64,000 nucleotides of DNA from Pithys albifrons albifrons (GCF_047495875.1 NC_092474.1:11431717-11495716); one strand, 5' to 3'; positions 1-12,860 are shown, counted from the stretch's first letter. Translations and numbers: made by a program. The notes: a model not told the origin generated them from the sequence alone.

Positions 1-710
1 AGGCATGGGGAGAGGGGAATTGCTGAGGGTGGTTCCCAGCAGAGCTAGTGGTGCAGAGGGGTGCTGGCAGGTCGCCTGTCTTCCAGGCAGGGCTATTTGG
101 AAGGAGGCTGTAAGAGAAGAAGGGAACTGTAGGTTTCTCCCTGACAACATGCACAGGGATTTCATATAATCACATGCATTTACTGTACACTCACAGAGGC
201 ATTTAAGCCATCCCCAGCTCTCACAGACCCCAGAGGGGCTGGGTAAACAGCCCCAGATGCCTCCCCTGCCACCCCTCAGCTTTGAGGTGCCCCCATTCTC
301 AGTGCTGGCTCTTACCTGCGTGACCTGCGGTGCCCGTGGTTCCGTCTCTCCCTCCCTTTGGCACAGCCATTGGTGGTGGAGGCCTCCCTGACCACGCAGC
401 TGCTCAGCTTTTCGGGGCGTCTGTCCTCTGCAGGGTATGGCAGGCAGCCCAGTGTCCCACTGCCAGAGCAAGGGGAGAGAGAGTCATCAGGAACTGTCCC
501 TTCAGCTGGGGTCGCTGCCTGAGGGTTTCCCCTGTCCTGGGGAATCTCCTTTCCTTCCTGCTGGCAAGGAGAGCTGCAGGTTGCTCAGCCCTGAAGTGGG
601 AAATGCTCCTACAAGCCTCCAAAATGCCCCGTTTCCAAACAAAGCTGCACCTCACGCTTGCTGTGCTCAGCATTCAGAGATGCCACGAGCATCGTGCAGC
701 CGGGAAGCAG

Positions 711-752
711 CTGGACAGCTCCATCCTGCAGGGACCCCATGGAGCTGTCCAG
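711..752. repeat. Perfect 14-bp inverted repeat (hairpin)
   Basis: CTGGACAGCTCCAT at 711-724 is matched exactly by ATGGAGCTGTCCAG at 739-752, leaving a 14-nt loop. The arms hold GGACAGC/GCTGTCC, the core of the right half of the REST RE1 motif, in opposite orientations. The element lies in SRRM4 intron 1. It could be a folding hairpin in the pre-mRNA, a paired binding site, or a relic of a small transposon; I saw no target-site duplication. Confidence 0.9.
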
Positions 753-2044
753 ATCCAATCCAACGGGGAAGGGACAACGGGAGCTAGTCAGGACATCTCC
801 TGCATCGTGGGGTTTAGATCACCAGCTCTGCAAGGACAGCACAGGTCTTGTACTCTGACAGAGAAAAACCTTTTGCATTTCAAGTGCAATTTTCCAAACC
901 TGCTATTGCCTTGATAATACCTTGCCACACATCCTCATCCTCCACTAGAAGAAAACTTTTGGCAGCCAGGGAAGCAGCTCTCCTTCCCTCCTACAAATAG
1001 GATGCTGGGTCAGTGAATACACCTGGTCCTGCTGAAAGCCCAACCTGGAGAACCTGGGGCAGCTCAGCAGAGCTGTGGGGAACCACCCAGGAAGACCATG
1101 GGAGCTGGTGAAGAGCAGAGCCAGTGAGTGAGTGGCCTTTAAGAAACACCAGGGCTTGTGCAAGCTGAAATGAAGAAAATCAGCCAGACAGGGAAAACAA
1201 ACACAAACAAGCCTGTGTGCAGACACTCGGGGGGAAAGCAAATAGGTTTCTAGGCCCTGCAGATGTTTATTTCAAAGAATGGAAAGATTAATGAAAAGCC
1301 ATAAACTGTACCCAGCAGGGGTGCTGAGAACACTGGGCTTTGGTGTCATCCAGAGTATTATTTGAATAGATAAAGCAAGTATTGGCATGTCCAGGCTCAT
1401 CCTGGCTGTGGAGGTGGTACCCAGGGTGGGTTGGGCTCAGCTGGCACCGAAACTGTCCCAGTTTATTCCTACTGTTATTTTGAAGCTGATCCCAGGATTG
1501 GGCTGTGGGTGCTGATTTGGAGCTTGGCCATCCCCAGGTCAGCTCTCAAAGGTTCCCCTGCTGTGTGCACCACCCATCCTTCCTCATTCCTTTGGAAAGC
1601 AGCACAACGAAGCCCCCAGGCCACAGGGACCCCAAGAGAGAAGGGGAAGGCTGAGGTGTCCCCCTGCCAGCCCCACAGCCACAGTGGAGGATCCTTTGGG
1701 CTGCAGAGACTGCCACAGTCATCACATATGAGCCTCCTCTGGGGCCAGGGCCAGGTGTGTGCTGCCCATCTGGGGGGTTGAATGGGGCCAAGAGGGTGGT
1801 TAAAGAGCAATGTAATATTAAAAAAGCCCCAATTAGGCATAGCTAGAGTCTTGCATGTCCCAGGGGCTGGAGTTGGCACAGGGATACCAGTTCTCTCTGT
1901 CAACAAGCTCCCTCTTCTAATAGCTGAGTCCTCCTTGGAGCCTATTTTGTAAAGCCTGAACATTTAAGAATATGCACAGCCATATACAAGGGTCACTGGG
2001 GGGAAGCTGGGTGAAATATTTCTGGCCCAGAACATGCAGGAGGT

Positions 2045-2560
2045 GATAGTCCCTCTGTCTTTAAAACTGTTACTCTGCTTGTAATAAATTCCCCAGTCGC
2101 TTCCCAACGTCTATGTTAGTTTTAATCACCCAGGAAGCTACATGGTTAATTGCTTTCTCTGTGTGAGCTAATTGGCTCGTGGCCTTTCCCAAACCCTTTT
2201 AAGAACAGGCTCAATCATTAGGATCCATTAAAAACGTCCCCAAATTAATGACCTGAGCACAGTCTGAGCTGGATCCACTCCAGCAGTGGAGGCAGGAGGG
2301 TTCATCCCCGGGCTGGCAGGAGGGTGAGACAGCACTGCCAGGACCTGGGCATGGCAGGCAGCGTCCTTCTCACCCCAGCCCCCACTCCCACTAATGGGAT
2401 TTCCAGGTCCTGGGGTTCAAACATGTTGGCCTCGAGGCAAACAAGGACTCCTGTCCTGCAACGTGCCAGGAATCATTTCTTCTGGGCTTGGATGTAATTA
2501 TTGATGGAAATAATTATTCTCCAATTCCATCAAAGGCTGGCTTCCATTCAACCAGATATT
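2045..2560. promoter_or_regulatory. AT-rich candidate regulatory block in SRRM4 intron 1
   Basis: Two AT-rich, TAAT-dense segments (2050-2250 and 2465-2560) flank a GC-rich spacer. They contain repeated homeodomain cores (TTAATCACC, GGTTAATTG, GCTAATTGG, AAATTAATGACC, GTAATTATTG, AATAATTATT). A perfect 9-bp inverted repeat TTGATGGAA/TTCCATCAA lies at 2501-2509 and 2525-2533. Such islands in otherwise GC-richer intron DNA are typical of conserved developmental enhancers. Conservation is not visible here, so this is inference. Confidence 0.4.
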
Positions 2561-2637
2561 CTTCTCTGATGGATGCTGAGAGTCACTAACGCTCTAAACT
2601 GGCTGGTAATCCCCTTGTGCTGAGCTCCATAGACATT

Positions 2638-2655
2638 GATTGAATATATATATAA
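2638..2655. repeat. Short AT dinucleotide tract
   Basis: TGAATATATATATAAAAC is a short alternating AT run. It resembles a TATA element by sequence, but nothing nearby suggests a promoter. Confidence 0.7.
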
Positions 2656-4835
2656 AACTGCATTTTTTCTTATTGTCTTTCGTCTTTCATGACAGATACA
2701 GAAGTGATGCAGTTTGGTGTGAACGATTACTGTGGCCTCGAATGGGGGATTATCACACCTTCCCTGCTGCTTGTGCCTGCAGCAGAGAAGAAAAGCCCTC
2801 TGTGGGTGTTTTGCTGGAGCTGGCCCCGGGAGAGCAGAGGATGCTCAGTATGATGCCACTGGAAGTGTGGGGTTCTTTCAGCCCAGGGGATGTGCCAGAA
2901 CAGGCAGGAAGATGAGGAGACAGGAAGGACACCCAGAGTTTGCCCTGCTGGTGGGTAACGCTGCTCCAGCATCAGAGTGAGGACTGCAGCTTTTCTGCAC
3001 AACACAGTTGCATGTTTGTCTCTAAGGATGGCCATGGGCAGCCAGGACAGGACAAGGCAGCTGCCCACCCATCCAAGTTTCTCCATTTCCATTTGGCTGT
3101 TGCACTCACTTTTCTTCTTCCTTTATTTCTCCCATGAAGAAATCCAGCCTATCCATCAGACCTGTCTAAAAGCAGCACACCTGCTCCTGATGGGAGACCC
3201 CCACAGCAGGGCACCTGTGGGCTGCCTGCCACCAGCTCAGTGCAGAGCATGCCCTGGGTCACCTCCTGCCAAGGCTGGCTCACCCTGTCCCTCCCCAGCC
3301 CAGCAGTCTCCAGTCCAGAAGGGGGGTTTTGGGCTCATGGCAATTTTTGCCAGCATTGCAGTGGCTCAGAGAGAAGCATCAGGCACATAGAGCTCACCTT
3401 TCCACCAGCCCAAGCCTTTCACCTCTTTTCACAGCTCAGCCAGCCCATCTCCACATTCTGATATCAGATTTGGGCTCTCCCATGTTTTCATTCCCTAACA
3501 GAATGTATAGACCACAGAGAGAAAGTATCTATTGCTACTGTAATAGACATGATGCAGGAAAGGTTACCGGTGGGAAAGAACCCAAATATTCCCCATTTGA
3601 AGGGGAGCGAAACCACCATAAAATACTATGTCCATCTGGAGCAGAAGGGGTGGGTAGTGCCAGCCTGGCTGTGAGGTGGGGAGGTCCTTGTTTATTTTTG
3701 CAAACTGCCTCAAGCTCTTCCCACAAGCCTTTCCTAAAGACACATCACAATTCTGACTCCCACTGGGCTCCCTGCTGCCAGCAGTGCCCCACAGAGCCCC
3801 ATCTCCTGAGGCCACCCCATCCTGCCTCACCTCCCCAAGGAAGGGCTGTCACCTCCAGTTTGTGGAGGCACCATGGAGGCCACTCAACCACTGCCCTTCC
3901 TGCCCATGGACGGATCCTGGCACCCTCCAGAGAGGATGGGACAAAGGCACAAGGTGTGTCTGCCTCAGGGAGCAGAGCTGACTCCCAAACCATCTCCATC
4001 CCTCCACCCTGGGCTGTCACACCCCATGCCATGGCCAAGTGCCATCGCATCAGGCTGAGCCTGGTGACACCTGTCGCCCCAGGCCCACAGGGACGGGCAG
4101 TCAGTGAGGGTTTGGTGTGCACTTGACATCCCTGTGTGTGACACCCCAGCACTGCCGGCGCTGGGCACTGCCCCCCTCTGCCTGCAGGCTCTGTGTCCCA
4201 GCCCTGCTCCTCTGCTCCCACAGCAGTCTCCTGCCACAAAGCTTTCATCAATCAGACTTTTCCCCACAGTAACTCATCTCAAGAGCAGGAAAATTGTCTT
4301 CCTAGTGACCTTCCAGCTGCCGGACCCTGGCACCTCCCCATTTCCCCATCTGCAGCCTCCCCGTCCCTCTGCAGGATGGGCTCCAGCAATCCCAGCCCTC
4401 CATGGCCTTGAGCAGCCCTTCTGCCCTTTCCAGTTGCTCTGCAAGCAGCAGTGTAAGCAAACTGGGTCTGGATCATGCTAACCAAGCTTTTTTGTTTGTT
4501 TTTATCCTTTATTTTCCTTTGCACACACAGCTGGGTCAGGTGCTGGATGCCCTCAGCTGCACAGACAAGCACTTCAGAGGCCCCAAACACTGACTGAACT
4601 TGGCAAAGCTGCACTGACAGCACTTCCAGGCTCACGACTAAGGGTCTGGGAAAGCCAATATAGAAACTTCACCACCTTCCCTGCTTCAGCCCTGGCTGGC
4701 ACAATGTTCCCATCTTCTCTATAGCCCCTACTGAAAAGGCAGGAGCGGCTCCAGCAATCAGAGACCCAAAACAAAAAAGGTTAAACTAATAGTTGTGAAT
4801 GTTTCACTGGCATTAAACAATGATGGATGGATGCC

Positions 4836-4905
4836 TGGCCTGGGAACTGGGAACATCAGCCTGTGGAAGGACAGGCTGGGAACTGGGAACATCAGCCTGA
4901 GGGGA
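4836..4905. repeat. 36-bp tandem duplication
   Basis: CTGGGAACTGGGAACATCAG begins at 4840 and again at 4876, a period of 36, in a local direct duplication with slight divergence at the ends. No function is evident. Confidence 0.85.
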
Positions 4906-5379
4906 AAGGGGAGAACCTTGTGTACCCGTAGCTGCTCGTGCCAGGGATGCTCTTGCCACTTCTCCCAAGTAACACACAAAAAGTGCATGGACAGGTGATG
5001 GAATTCCTCATCTTTCCTCTCCTTTCCTCACTTGGGGGTTTTGGCTGCACAGGAGAGGGCAGGTGGCAGGCTGGGATCCCTGCTCTCCCACATCCCCATG
5101 GCTTGGCCATGGCCCCATTCCATGTGCCTCTGCCCTGGGCTCTAGTGAGGGTAACCTGAGCTGCTCAAATAGCTTCTAAAATCCACCCTTGGGCCTGAGA
5201 AGCCTTTTGGCACTGGCAAAATGATCCTTTGATTTTCTCTCTTGGTGTCTGACTTTGCTCATCTGATTGAAAAAGAAAATGGTCAAACCATTCCCTTGTC
5301 CCTGGAAAGGGACAGAAAAGAGAGTTGTAAAGACATCTCACAGCAAACACTCCAGCAGATGTGTTTATGTAAAGCTCTT

Positions 5380-5720
5380 TGAAATATGCACTAAAAATAC
5401 CTCTTCAAAATTAGAAGAAGGGGAATATTGTAAGTGCTTCCCACAAGCACATACACACACAAACACCCCATGGCAGGTTCTTTCCCCACCTCATTCAACC
5501 CGTTATTATTAGTGCACCAGGAGCCCTGCAGTTTGTTATTGAAAATTATAATAGCAAATCACTGAGATATTTTCCTTGATTACACAGACTCCAAGCCAGT
5601 TCAATTTTAATCTTCTCTCCACTCTTTTTTTTCTGTGCATCAGCAGAGGCACCAGCTGCAGAAAAGCACGTGGTTTTCTTGAGGCAGTTTAAACACAGAA
5701 GAGAAATACAATTCTGTAAT
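5380..5720. other. AT-rich segment of intron 1
   Basis: Composition drops to AT-rich, with TTTGAAATATGCAC, ATTATTAGTGCACC, TTATTGAAAATTATAATAGC and a pyrimidine tract at 5610-5635. A CACACACAAACACCCC run lies at 5454-5470. It may be a weak regulatory block or neutral AT-rich sequence; I see no gene. Confidence 0.3.
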
Positions 5721-7369
5721 ATACATTTTTCATCAAATTCTTCCCAGTTGTGACTTGCCTTCCTCTCCTGCTCCCAGGAACCCTCTGTCCTGCCACAAGC
5801 CTGTACGTGACAGTGATTCCTTTTCCTTCTTGGTCTCCAGAACCACTTAACAACTGCTCTTAGAACATCCTGGGCCAAAAAAGCAGCTTGGCTCTTTATT
5901 TTCCAGCAGTGGGTTTACTATGCATGGTTAGATCAGAACAGAGGAACTTCCCTGCTGGAAGAGGCCCTGGTAGTGGTGCAGGATCGGTGCCAGGTGCTCT
6001 GGGGGATGCTGTGCAGTTGCAGCCCTCGGGGAGGGCTCTGTCCTGGGCACCAGCTGGCAGCAGCAGAGGCTCCCAGGATGGATGGCCCTGGCAGAGGGGA
6101 AAACTCCACAGGGCAAAGCGATGCCTCCATGGGCCATCCTTCTCAGACAGGCTCAGGCAGGAGGGCAGGCACAGCCTCTCCCTGCTCCCCACAGATCTCC
6201 TCCACCCCAGGGGCACCAAGACCCCTGTCCCACTTCCTTCCTGAGCACCTGGTCACCTTGCAGGGCTTGGAATCACTTCCCTCAGTGCCAGCAACCCAGG
6301 ATGGCTCTGCTGACTGCCTGCCAGCAACAGCAGAGACAAACTCAAGGAATATGGCACATGGGCACGTTGTTCCCAAAGGAAACCTGGACAGCTGCCCCAT
6401 CTCCAATGGTTTCTACGGCATCTTGTGCCTCCCACGCTGCCGGCTCCGAGGGCCCTGCGGAGCTTCCTGCCCGTCAGCACCTGCACACTGCCAGGCCAGG
6501 CTTGCTCTCAGGGGGACAATCCCGTGCCTTTTCCTGTCCTCAAATCCTCCTCCTTAGGCAAATCCTCTGTGGGTTCCCACATCTGTACAGGAGCCAGCTT
6601 TACCCTCACTCAGGAAATAGGAAAGGAGGAGCCTTGGTTGTTGCAGGTGCCTGCAAATGTGGACTAAAGTGCTGGCATTGCCATGCTGGCCCGTGCCACA
6701 GCAAACCTGTATGATTTGGGGGCCTCCAGGCTCCTGAGTGACCCAGGGACTGGTCTGAGGAGGGACTGGGGCTGAGAGCTTATGCTAAAACCTGCCTTAG
6801 CCTCACGACCACTCTTGTCCTGGCTGGCAACAAACAGCATTCCCAGATCCTGCCCCTGCCCTCATCCCTGGGGCAGCCACAGTGGCAACTGCTCCTGGGT
6901 GAGGGGGACAAGAGTTGACAGCCAGGCATGGGGGCAACCTGAAGCAGTCCTTGCAGAGCTTGTCACTAGGAAAAGTCTGGATCTCAGCAAAAATTTCTCA
7001 TTAGACTCTCACCCACAAACATCACAGGGCAAAACCAAACTGGGCAAAGGTCAGGACCTCGGGCTGGCAGGGAGCCCAGCAGTTCTGATTGGGCACTTCC
7101 CAACACAACACTGAGAACCAGAAGCTGAGGAGCACGAGGAGATGATGCTTAATGTTTTAGGAGGGGTTTAACAAAAAAAATGAACTGAAGGATGCCCTAG
7201 AAAAGAAACACTTTGGCACTCTCTGCAGTGTGGTCAGGCTGGAGAGCACCTTCATACCCAAGGGGCTGCACAGTGCCAGACCCTGGTCCAGGGACCATGG
7301 GATGTGCCCATTCCCTCCTTTGTTCAAACCCCTTGCCATTTGGCATGGCAAACAGCAACGAAATAGTGT

Positions 7370-7500
7370 ATTTGCCAATAACAGCTCATTAAATTTTAAT
7401 CAAATAGAGAATTGTAAGCACACAGTTACCAGGAGCTCCTGGGAGTGCTGAGAGATCACTTTAAAAATGAATTAATAATAAGGCACATTGGAAGCAGCAA
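7370..7500. other. Small AT-rich, TAAT-containing block
   Basis: CTCATTAAATTTTAATC and AAATGAATTAATAATAAGG make a compact homeodomain-core-rich patch inside GC-richer intron. It resembles the other candidate regulatory islands but is short. Confidence 0.3.
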
Positions 7501-7717
7501 GGAGCAGACGGCTGGAGAAGATCCACTTGGAGCAGAAATGCTGCCTTTGACCCACATGCAGCTTTTTCCTCCTTGCTTCTTTTGAATGACCATTGGAAGA
7601 AGAGCTAAAAACACACTGGAAGTCCCAACACTTGGATAACTCCAAAAAAAACGTTTACATAGTCACTGCCTGCCTGTGGGTCTGCCCTGGGAATGACTCT
7701 GGTTGGCTGCTGCCCAC

Positions 7718-7750
7718 CCCATCCCTCCATCCATCCACTCATCCATCCAG
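7718..7750. repeat. CCAT/CATC simple repeat
   Basis: An imperfect CATC tetranucleotide run (CCCATCCCTCCATCCATCC, then CTCATCCATCC) of about 30 bp. Confidence 0.8.
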
Positions 7751-8689
7751 GCTGTGAAATCACTCCAGCATTTAAAAAAATACTCAAATCCCCCAGGACA
7801 GACCCACAGGTGCACCCTGAGCAGGGTCTGGTACAGCAGGGGTCCCTGGATATCCTCCCACTTGGGACTTGTCTCCTGGGACATCCATCCCCCACAGTGC
7901 CAGGGCTGCAGTGCCAGGGCCACGTGGGGCCAAGAGGGTTAAGTGACACTGCAAGAAGCAGATGTCCCCGTGTGGGGAAGCGTGGGCATCAATTAGCTGC
8001 TGTGGAAAGGAATTAACCAACGGATTTCTGCTGCTGAGAGATTGAGAGATGAGCCTGCAATATTTCCAGCCAAGGAAGGAAGGTGGCAAATGGGCTTCAA
8101 CCCCCACTGCTGGCGACATTTTATGGCCAGAAGGCCCTTTGCCTCCCTGTGTCACAACTGCTATGTCAGCTGAGCTGGGAAACTCCCAAATTGCTGCTTC
8201 AGATGGGAGGGTTTGGTTTGACTCCAAACCTCCTTGCCTGTAATAGCCCCTGGTCCTGTCAAAAACACCTCAGTGGTTGTGCCACCTGCCCAGGAAGGAC
8301 TGGTGAGAAGGTTTTAAGTTAAGGAGAGTTTCTGGGAGGGAAGACAGGGCCTTTTCTCCTCCTGCTGTTCTCCCAGGAGGGAGGGGCTGGTATGGCTGTG
8401 CCATCCCTGCCACCTGGCAGTCATTGGGGTGATCAGGGCTCCAGCACCCAAGGTTTTGTGGGGGTCAGAGCCTGAAAGAAACCTCCCTCTCTGCTCCCAG
8501 GCCTTGTCCCCAACCATCCACACCACCCTGCAACTGTGAATATTGTTTAAAATTATCCCAAAAAGGAAATGGGAGGATATTTGTTGCCTTGCTGCTTCCT
8601 AGGGGGAATGTTTGGAAGAGGCGTGTGTGTTCCTGTGGTAGACCCTGCCAGGAAGGGCTGCAGAGGATCATTTCAGTTTTCATCCCATC

Positions 8690-8960
8690 CACCTTTAATT
8701 GGGTGTAATAATAATTTTATTGCTTGCTGGGATTTGTGAGGCTGAACTAATATTTGTAAAATGCTTTGCAATCCTCAGCTGAAAGGCAATCTAGAGTGGC
8801 AAAGCCCTGGTGTTATTCACATTTGGATAATCCAGAATTATTCATAAACAAAATCAAGATTATGCAAATATATTCATTAGTTCTCAGAATACCTCCAGGA
8901 AAACAGAGGAATTAGTTTTGTTAACAACTATGTATTATGTAAGTGTGTGTCTAAGCACGC
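8690..8960. promoter_or_regulatory. AT-rich candidate enhancer with POU octamer
   Basis: About 270 bp of AT-rich sequence contains TTAATTGGG, AATAATAATTTTATTG, GAATTATTCATAAAC and ATTCATTAG. A perfect octamer ATGCAAAT lies at 8862-8869. POU3F (BRN) and OCT factors bind this octamer, and BRN-class factors are neural, which fits a neuron-restricted host gene. No coding potential is seen. The regulatory role is inferred from composition and motif content. Confidence 0.45.
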
Positions 8961-9394
8961 ACAGACCCGGTGCTGGGGCACATTCCCTGGGACTCAGCCC
9001 AGGACCTCAGAGTGCAGGAGAACAAGGGATATCCTGATGCCCCACATCAAATGACAGCACCCAGCACAGACCCCTGGGCCCCCCAGGGTCCCACTGGCTG
9101 CTCTTCAGCCAAAACAGCAGAGTCCCCCCCAGCATCCCCCTGCACCCATCACAGACAGCCCACACATGAGCACTGTCACTCTCCCCAAAACAGCCTCTCC
9201 TACCCAAATGAGGAGTTCTACAGTATGTGCAGGGCCAGGCATCTGCAGGGGTGGGATCTGGATGCAGCCCCCTCACTCAGGACCTGCCCTGTATACCCAG
9301 CACAAGCCCTTGCACGATGCCAGCTTGTGCCCAGCCTGGCTTTCTGCAGTGTGTGACCGTCTGTTTGGGATGTGCTGGGAAACAGGAGATAAAG

Positions 9395-9680
9395 GTGCAT
9401 TGAAAATACCGCATGGTTTAATTAATGCCACATGCCTTTCACTCTATAGGTTGTGTGGATGGTTAATTATTTTTATAAAGAAAATAATTAGTCCCAATCA
9501 AGGCAGAAGCTCTCCAGAATTACAGCTCATTAACCGCTCTCACATTTTTCTGTTCTATAAAAAGTCATGTGGTGCTGATGAAGATTATAGACCCTTGGAA
9601 TCAGCATTAAATACAAATTCAGACAGTGTTACCATCCTATTGCCATCAACTGCATCGACTTGGCTTCAGTAATTGCAGCT
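9395..9680. promoter_or_regulatory. AT-rich, homeodomain-core-dense block
   Basis: The block runs from GGTTTAATTAATGCC at 9416 through GGTTAATTATTTTTATAAAG, AAATAATTAGTCCC, CTCATTAACCG and AGCATTAAATAC. There are at least five TAAT cores within 200 bp, bounded by GC-rich DNA. It lies about 500 bp from the octamer block, so the two may form one composite element. Confidence 0.4.
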
Positions 9681-11934
9681 GGAGATGAAGGGCAGGGATT
9701 TCTGCTTCACACAATCTCTGGAAACAAGCCCTCTGCCCATTAGTTTTCCGGAAACAATGTCACACCAAGCCCTGACTTGGCTAAGTACATCCCTGAGGAG
9801 ATGACAGCCACCAAGGAGAAAGGAGAAAGCTTTGCTGGGGATGGGAGGATGAGGAGTGCTTGGGGTCAGTTCAGTCTTGGTTGGCAGTGGGGCTGCTCCT
9901 ATCCAGAGCAGCTGGGACCATGAGGGTCCAGCACTCAGTCTAAATTAGGAAGGTGAACCAGATAATGATGCTGAAATCTGTCCTTTGGGCTGGGGTTGCA
10001 AAGGCACCACTAGTCCAGCAGATGGAAAGAGTCTGGAGATGCAGAGGGAACAAGGAGCAACGTTTAAGCAGTGGGATTATCCTCTTGGGACATGGGGAAA
10101 ATAGGACATGGCGGGATGCTCTTGTCAGGGAGGGGGAAGCATCCACAAGCACCTCCCTCTGGACTATGCTGGTCCAGGCACTGTGCCGGGTCCAGCTCTA
10201 TTGAGACCTCACTCAAAGCCTAATTGAAAGAAATCACAGCCCATTAAAGGGAGCTCAGGTCAAATCAATACCGAAGTGGTGGGGAGGGCGAGCGGGGGGT
10301 GCGGGGCAGTGGCTGTGTGCCAGCACCAGCTCTGCAGGCAGGGCACAGGCTGTGTCCCTGGGCTGCACTGCGTGCTCCTCCTCCATGGGACAGCAAGGGG
10401 AGACCCACAGTCCTCTGCTCTGTGCACGACAAACCTGGTGGCTGTGACAGCTTGGAGACAGGGAGGGAGGCAGGGGAGCCACAGATCCTCAGGATCCTGC
10501 TTTTCAGTTTCCATTAATCAGGGATGGATGTGCCATAGGTGGCATTCAAAGCCCTGAGAGCCAGCAGGCAGCTCTTGGCGCTCAGACCTCCACCACAAAA
10601 TGAACCCACTCATCCCCACAGCACAGCTCCCACACTGAGAGCCCTTGAGCATCCAAGCCTTCTTGGAGAGATGGGGATGAAGAATTTGGGGCTGTGGGTG
10701 GAAAAAACACTTGTGGGGAGCTCCTGAGGGCAATGGGTTAGTAACTTCTGCCATGAGGCAGCAAATAGTGGGAGCCAAACCTGCCACTGGCACATGCTGC
10801 CAGTGTTGTGCCTTGTGCTCTGTCCCTGCAGGTGCTGAGATTCTCCACACTCCTGGTGAGGGCAGGGATGGGGACAGGGACCTGCCCACCAGGCACAGCC
10901 ACATGGTCCCAAGCACATCCCAGGGCAGGGACATGCCTGAAGCATGAAACAGTTGTGACTGCCAGCCTGGACTCTCCAAAACATGCCAAATCCCTCCAAA
11001 AGATACAAAGGACATCCTTCACTTTCACTGGCTTCTGCATCACATGTGGGAAATGTTTGGGAGAGCACAAGGACCAGTCCAAAACTGTGCCAATGACTCC
11101 TCCAGTCATCAGACAGAACAGGCAACTTAGTCCCTGCATCCGGGGGTGTCCCAGGATCCTGGCAGAGATGCAGCCAACATGTCCTGTGTCCTGCAGAGCT
11201 CAGCCCCACATTGATCCCCAAGGCAGCCACAGTCCAGGGACACAGAGCCAGGGGAGCTCACCAAGACATCAAGCTCATCCTCCATTAGGAGACACAGGGC
11301 ACAGCCACGCTGACAGCCCATGGGTTTCACCACTCCCTGCAGGGCAGGCTGCAAACTTGGCCCCTCTCAGGGATTCAGCAGCAGCTCCCTTTGTTCCTCC
11401 TCTGCTGGTGGTGCCCACCCAGCCCCTGGCACCTCCATCTCCTGGCATGAGTTACCAACCTGCCTCTCGCTCTGGAGGCCCCACACCACAACCCTTTAAC
11501 CCAGCCATGCATGGCTGATGGGCAGACAAAGGCAGGGATGGGGTGGGTGCTGACAGATAACCACAGGACCTGTTAAACACACAGGGAAGGGCAGGCACTG
11601 GTCTCCTTGGTTGCTTTGGGGTTTTATTTTGTGTAAGTTCCCAATCTTAGAGTTTTCTGGTGATTCAAAACCTCATCCCTTAAAAGAAGTAGTGTTGAGC
11701 CCACTTGTCTTGCTTCTCCCCATCGTAACAAACCTGGCTGGGCTCTGACTGGAGCAGGGGGATTTGAAAAGGGCAAATGTTTGATAGGCAATCGGTTCTC
11801 CGAGTTAAAACACCCACCTCAGGGGTAGATCCACCCAAATCCCTAAGTGCCTCTTGCACCCACTGTGCCACAGCCATGCCCATGCCCACTCTGGTAGAGC
11901 AGGAATGCTCCACTGGCTTTAGCTGGCAGAGGAG

Positions 11935-12160
11935 TGGAGAATAAGCTATGATATATTTACATGCTATTATAGATTGGTGTTACACTTGCACAGCTTTGGT
12001 GGGCAGGGGGTTGTACGGCGGCTCCAGCTGACCCACAGATTAATGCAGCAGGAGCTCTTTAACTGTGAAATCTCTCTTAATGCAAAAATATTTCTCTTGC
12101 TGGGCAGTGGCTAATTCTTCATCCTGACAGTAATATAGCTAAAATCCCAGCCTCCTACCC
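11935..12160. promoter_or_regulatory. AT-rich candidate regulatory block
   Basis: Contains TGATATATTTACATGC, CAGATTAATGCAGC, CTCTTAATGCAAAAAT, GGCTAATTC and AGTAATATAGC, flanked by GC-rich sequence. Dense octamer-like (AATGCAAAA) and TAAT cores. The role is inferred only from composition. Confidence 0.35.
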
Positions 12161-12639
12161 CACTCTGTTCTAGTCACCCTCCAACACACACAGGCTCAGA
12201 GACAAATTCAATACAACCAGCCCATTGCCAAAGTGTCATCAAGTTCCAGCAGGATGATGCACTGCTGGAATTTGGTGATAGAGGCAGAGAAAACCCATTT
12301 TCTTATCATTGCCTGTGGGTTTCAGAGCATTTTCAGCCACCCCCATGTGAGATGGGCACCTGACCCCAGTCCTGGGACCCAGCAGCACAAAGGCCCTTGC
12401 AGCCCATACCAGCACATCACAACCTCCCCTGCCCCAGGAAGGAGAGAGCAAAGCAGCCCCATAGGCAGCAGGACCCTTCCCACAGTGTCCCCTCTGCCCA
12501 CACAGGCACCACTAAGGGGTGAAAGAGGAGGTGGCTGGGGCTGGGCAGCAGCTGCTTCTTCTTCTTCCATGTCCCCGAGACATAAATTAAACATGAAGTG
12601 TTAAACAGGTCACTGGTGGAGCTGCCTCCAGATCAGGGA

Positions 12640-12860
12640 CTTATTTCAGCCCGCCTGAAACATCAATACAGTTTCTAATAGAGTTTTTTCCTCCCTTGTA
12701 TTATTTTTCGTGAGCCCTTCCTGCAGTCCCCGCTGTGCTGGCAGGGAAAGTGTTCCCGCCGCGTGCGAAAAAACCTGCTATTTTTAAACTCCCACTGTTT
12801 GTCAGCGCTTTCGGCTCGAGTGGCTGATGGAGAAACCAGTTTTGCAGCACCCGGTGTCCC
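12640..12860. other. Mixed AT-rich/CpG segment
   Basis: An AT-rich stretch (TTTCTAATAGAGTTTTTTCC, GTATTATTTTTCGTG) passes directly into a CpG-containing one (GTTCCCGCCGCGTGCG, CAGCGCTTTCGGCTCGAG). The abrupt change and retained CpGs resemble a small hypomethylated regulatory element. No exon was recognised. Confidence 0.3.

Noticed and set aside
330..914. 194-codon plus-strand frame at the left end
   Set aside because: No domain, no splice or promoter context, intronic relative to SRRM4 and of random-like composition.
3329..4126. 265-codon plus-strand frame
   Set aside because: Low-complexity Ser/Pro/His composition, overlapped by open frames in other registers; no recognised family.
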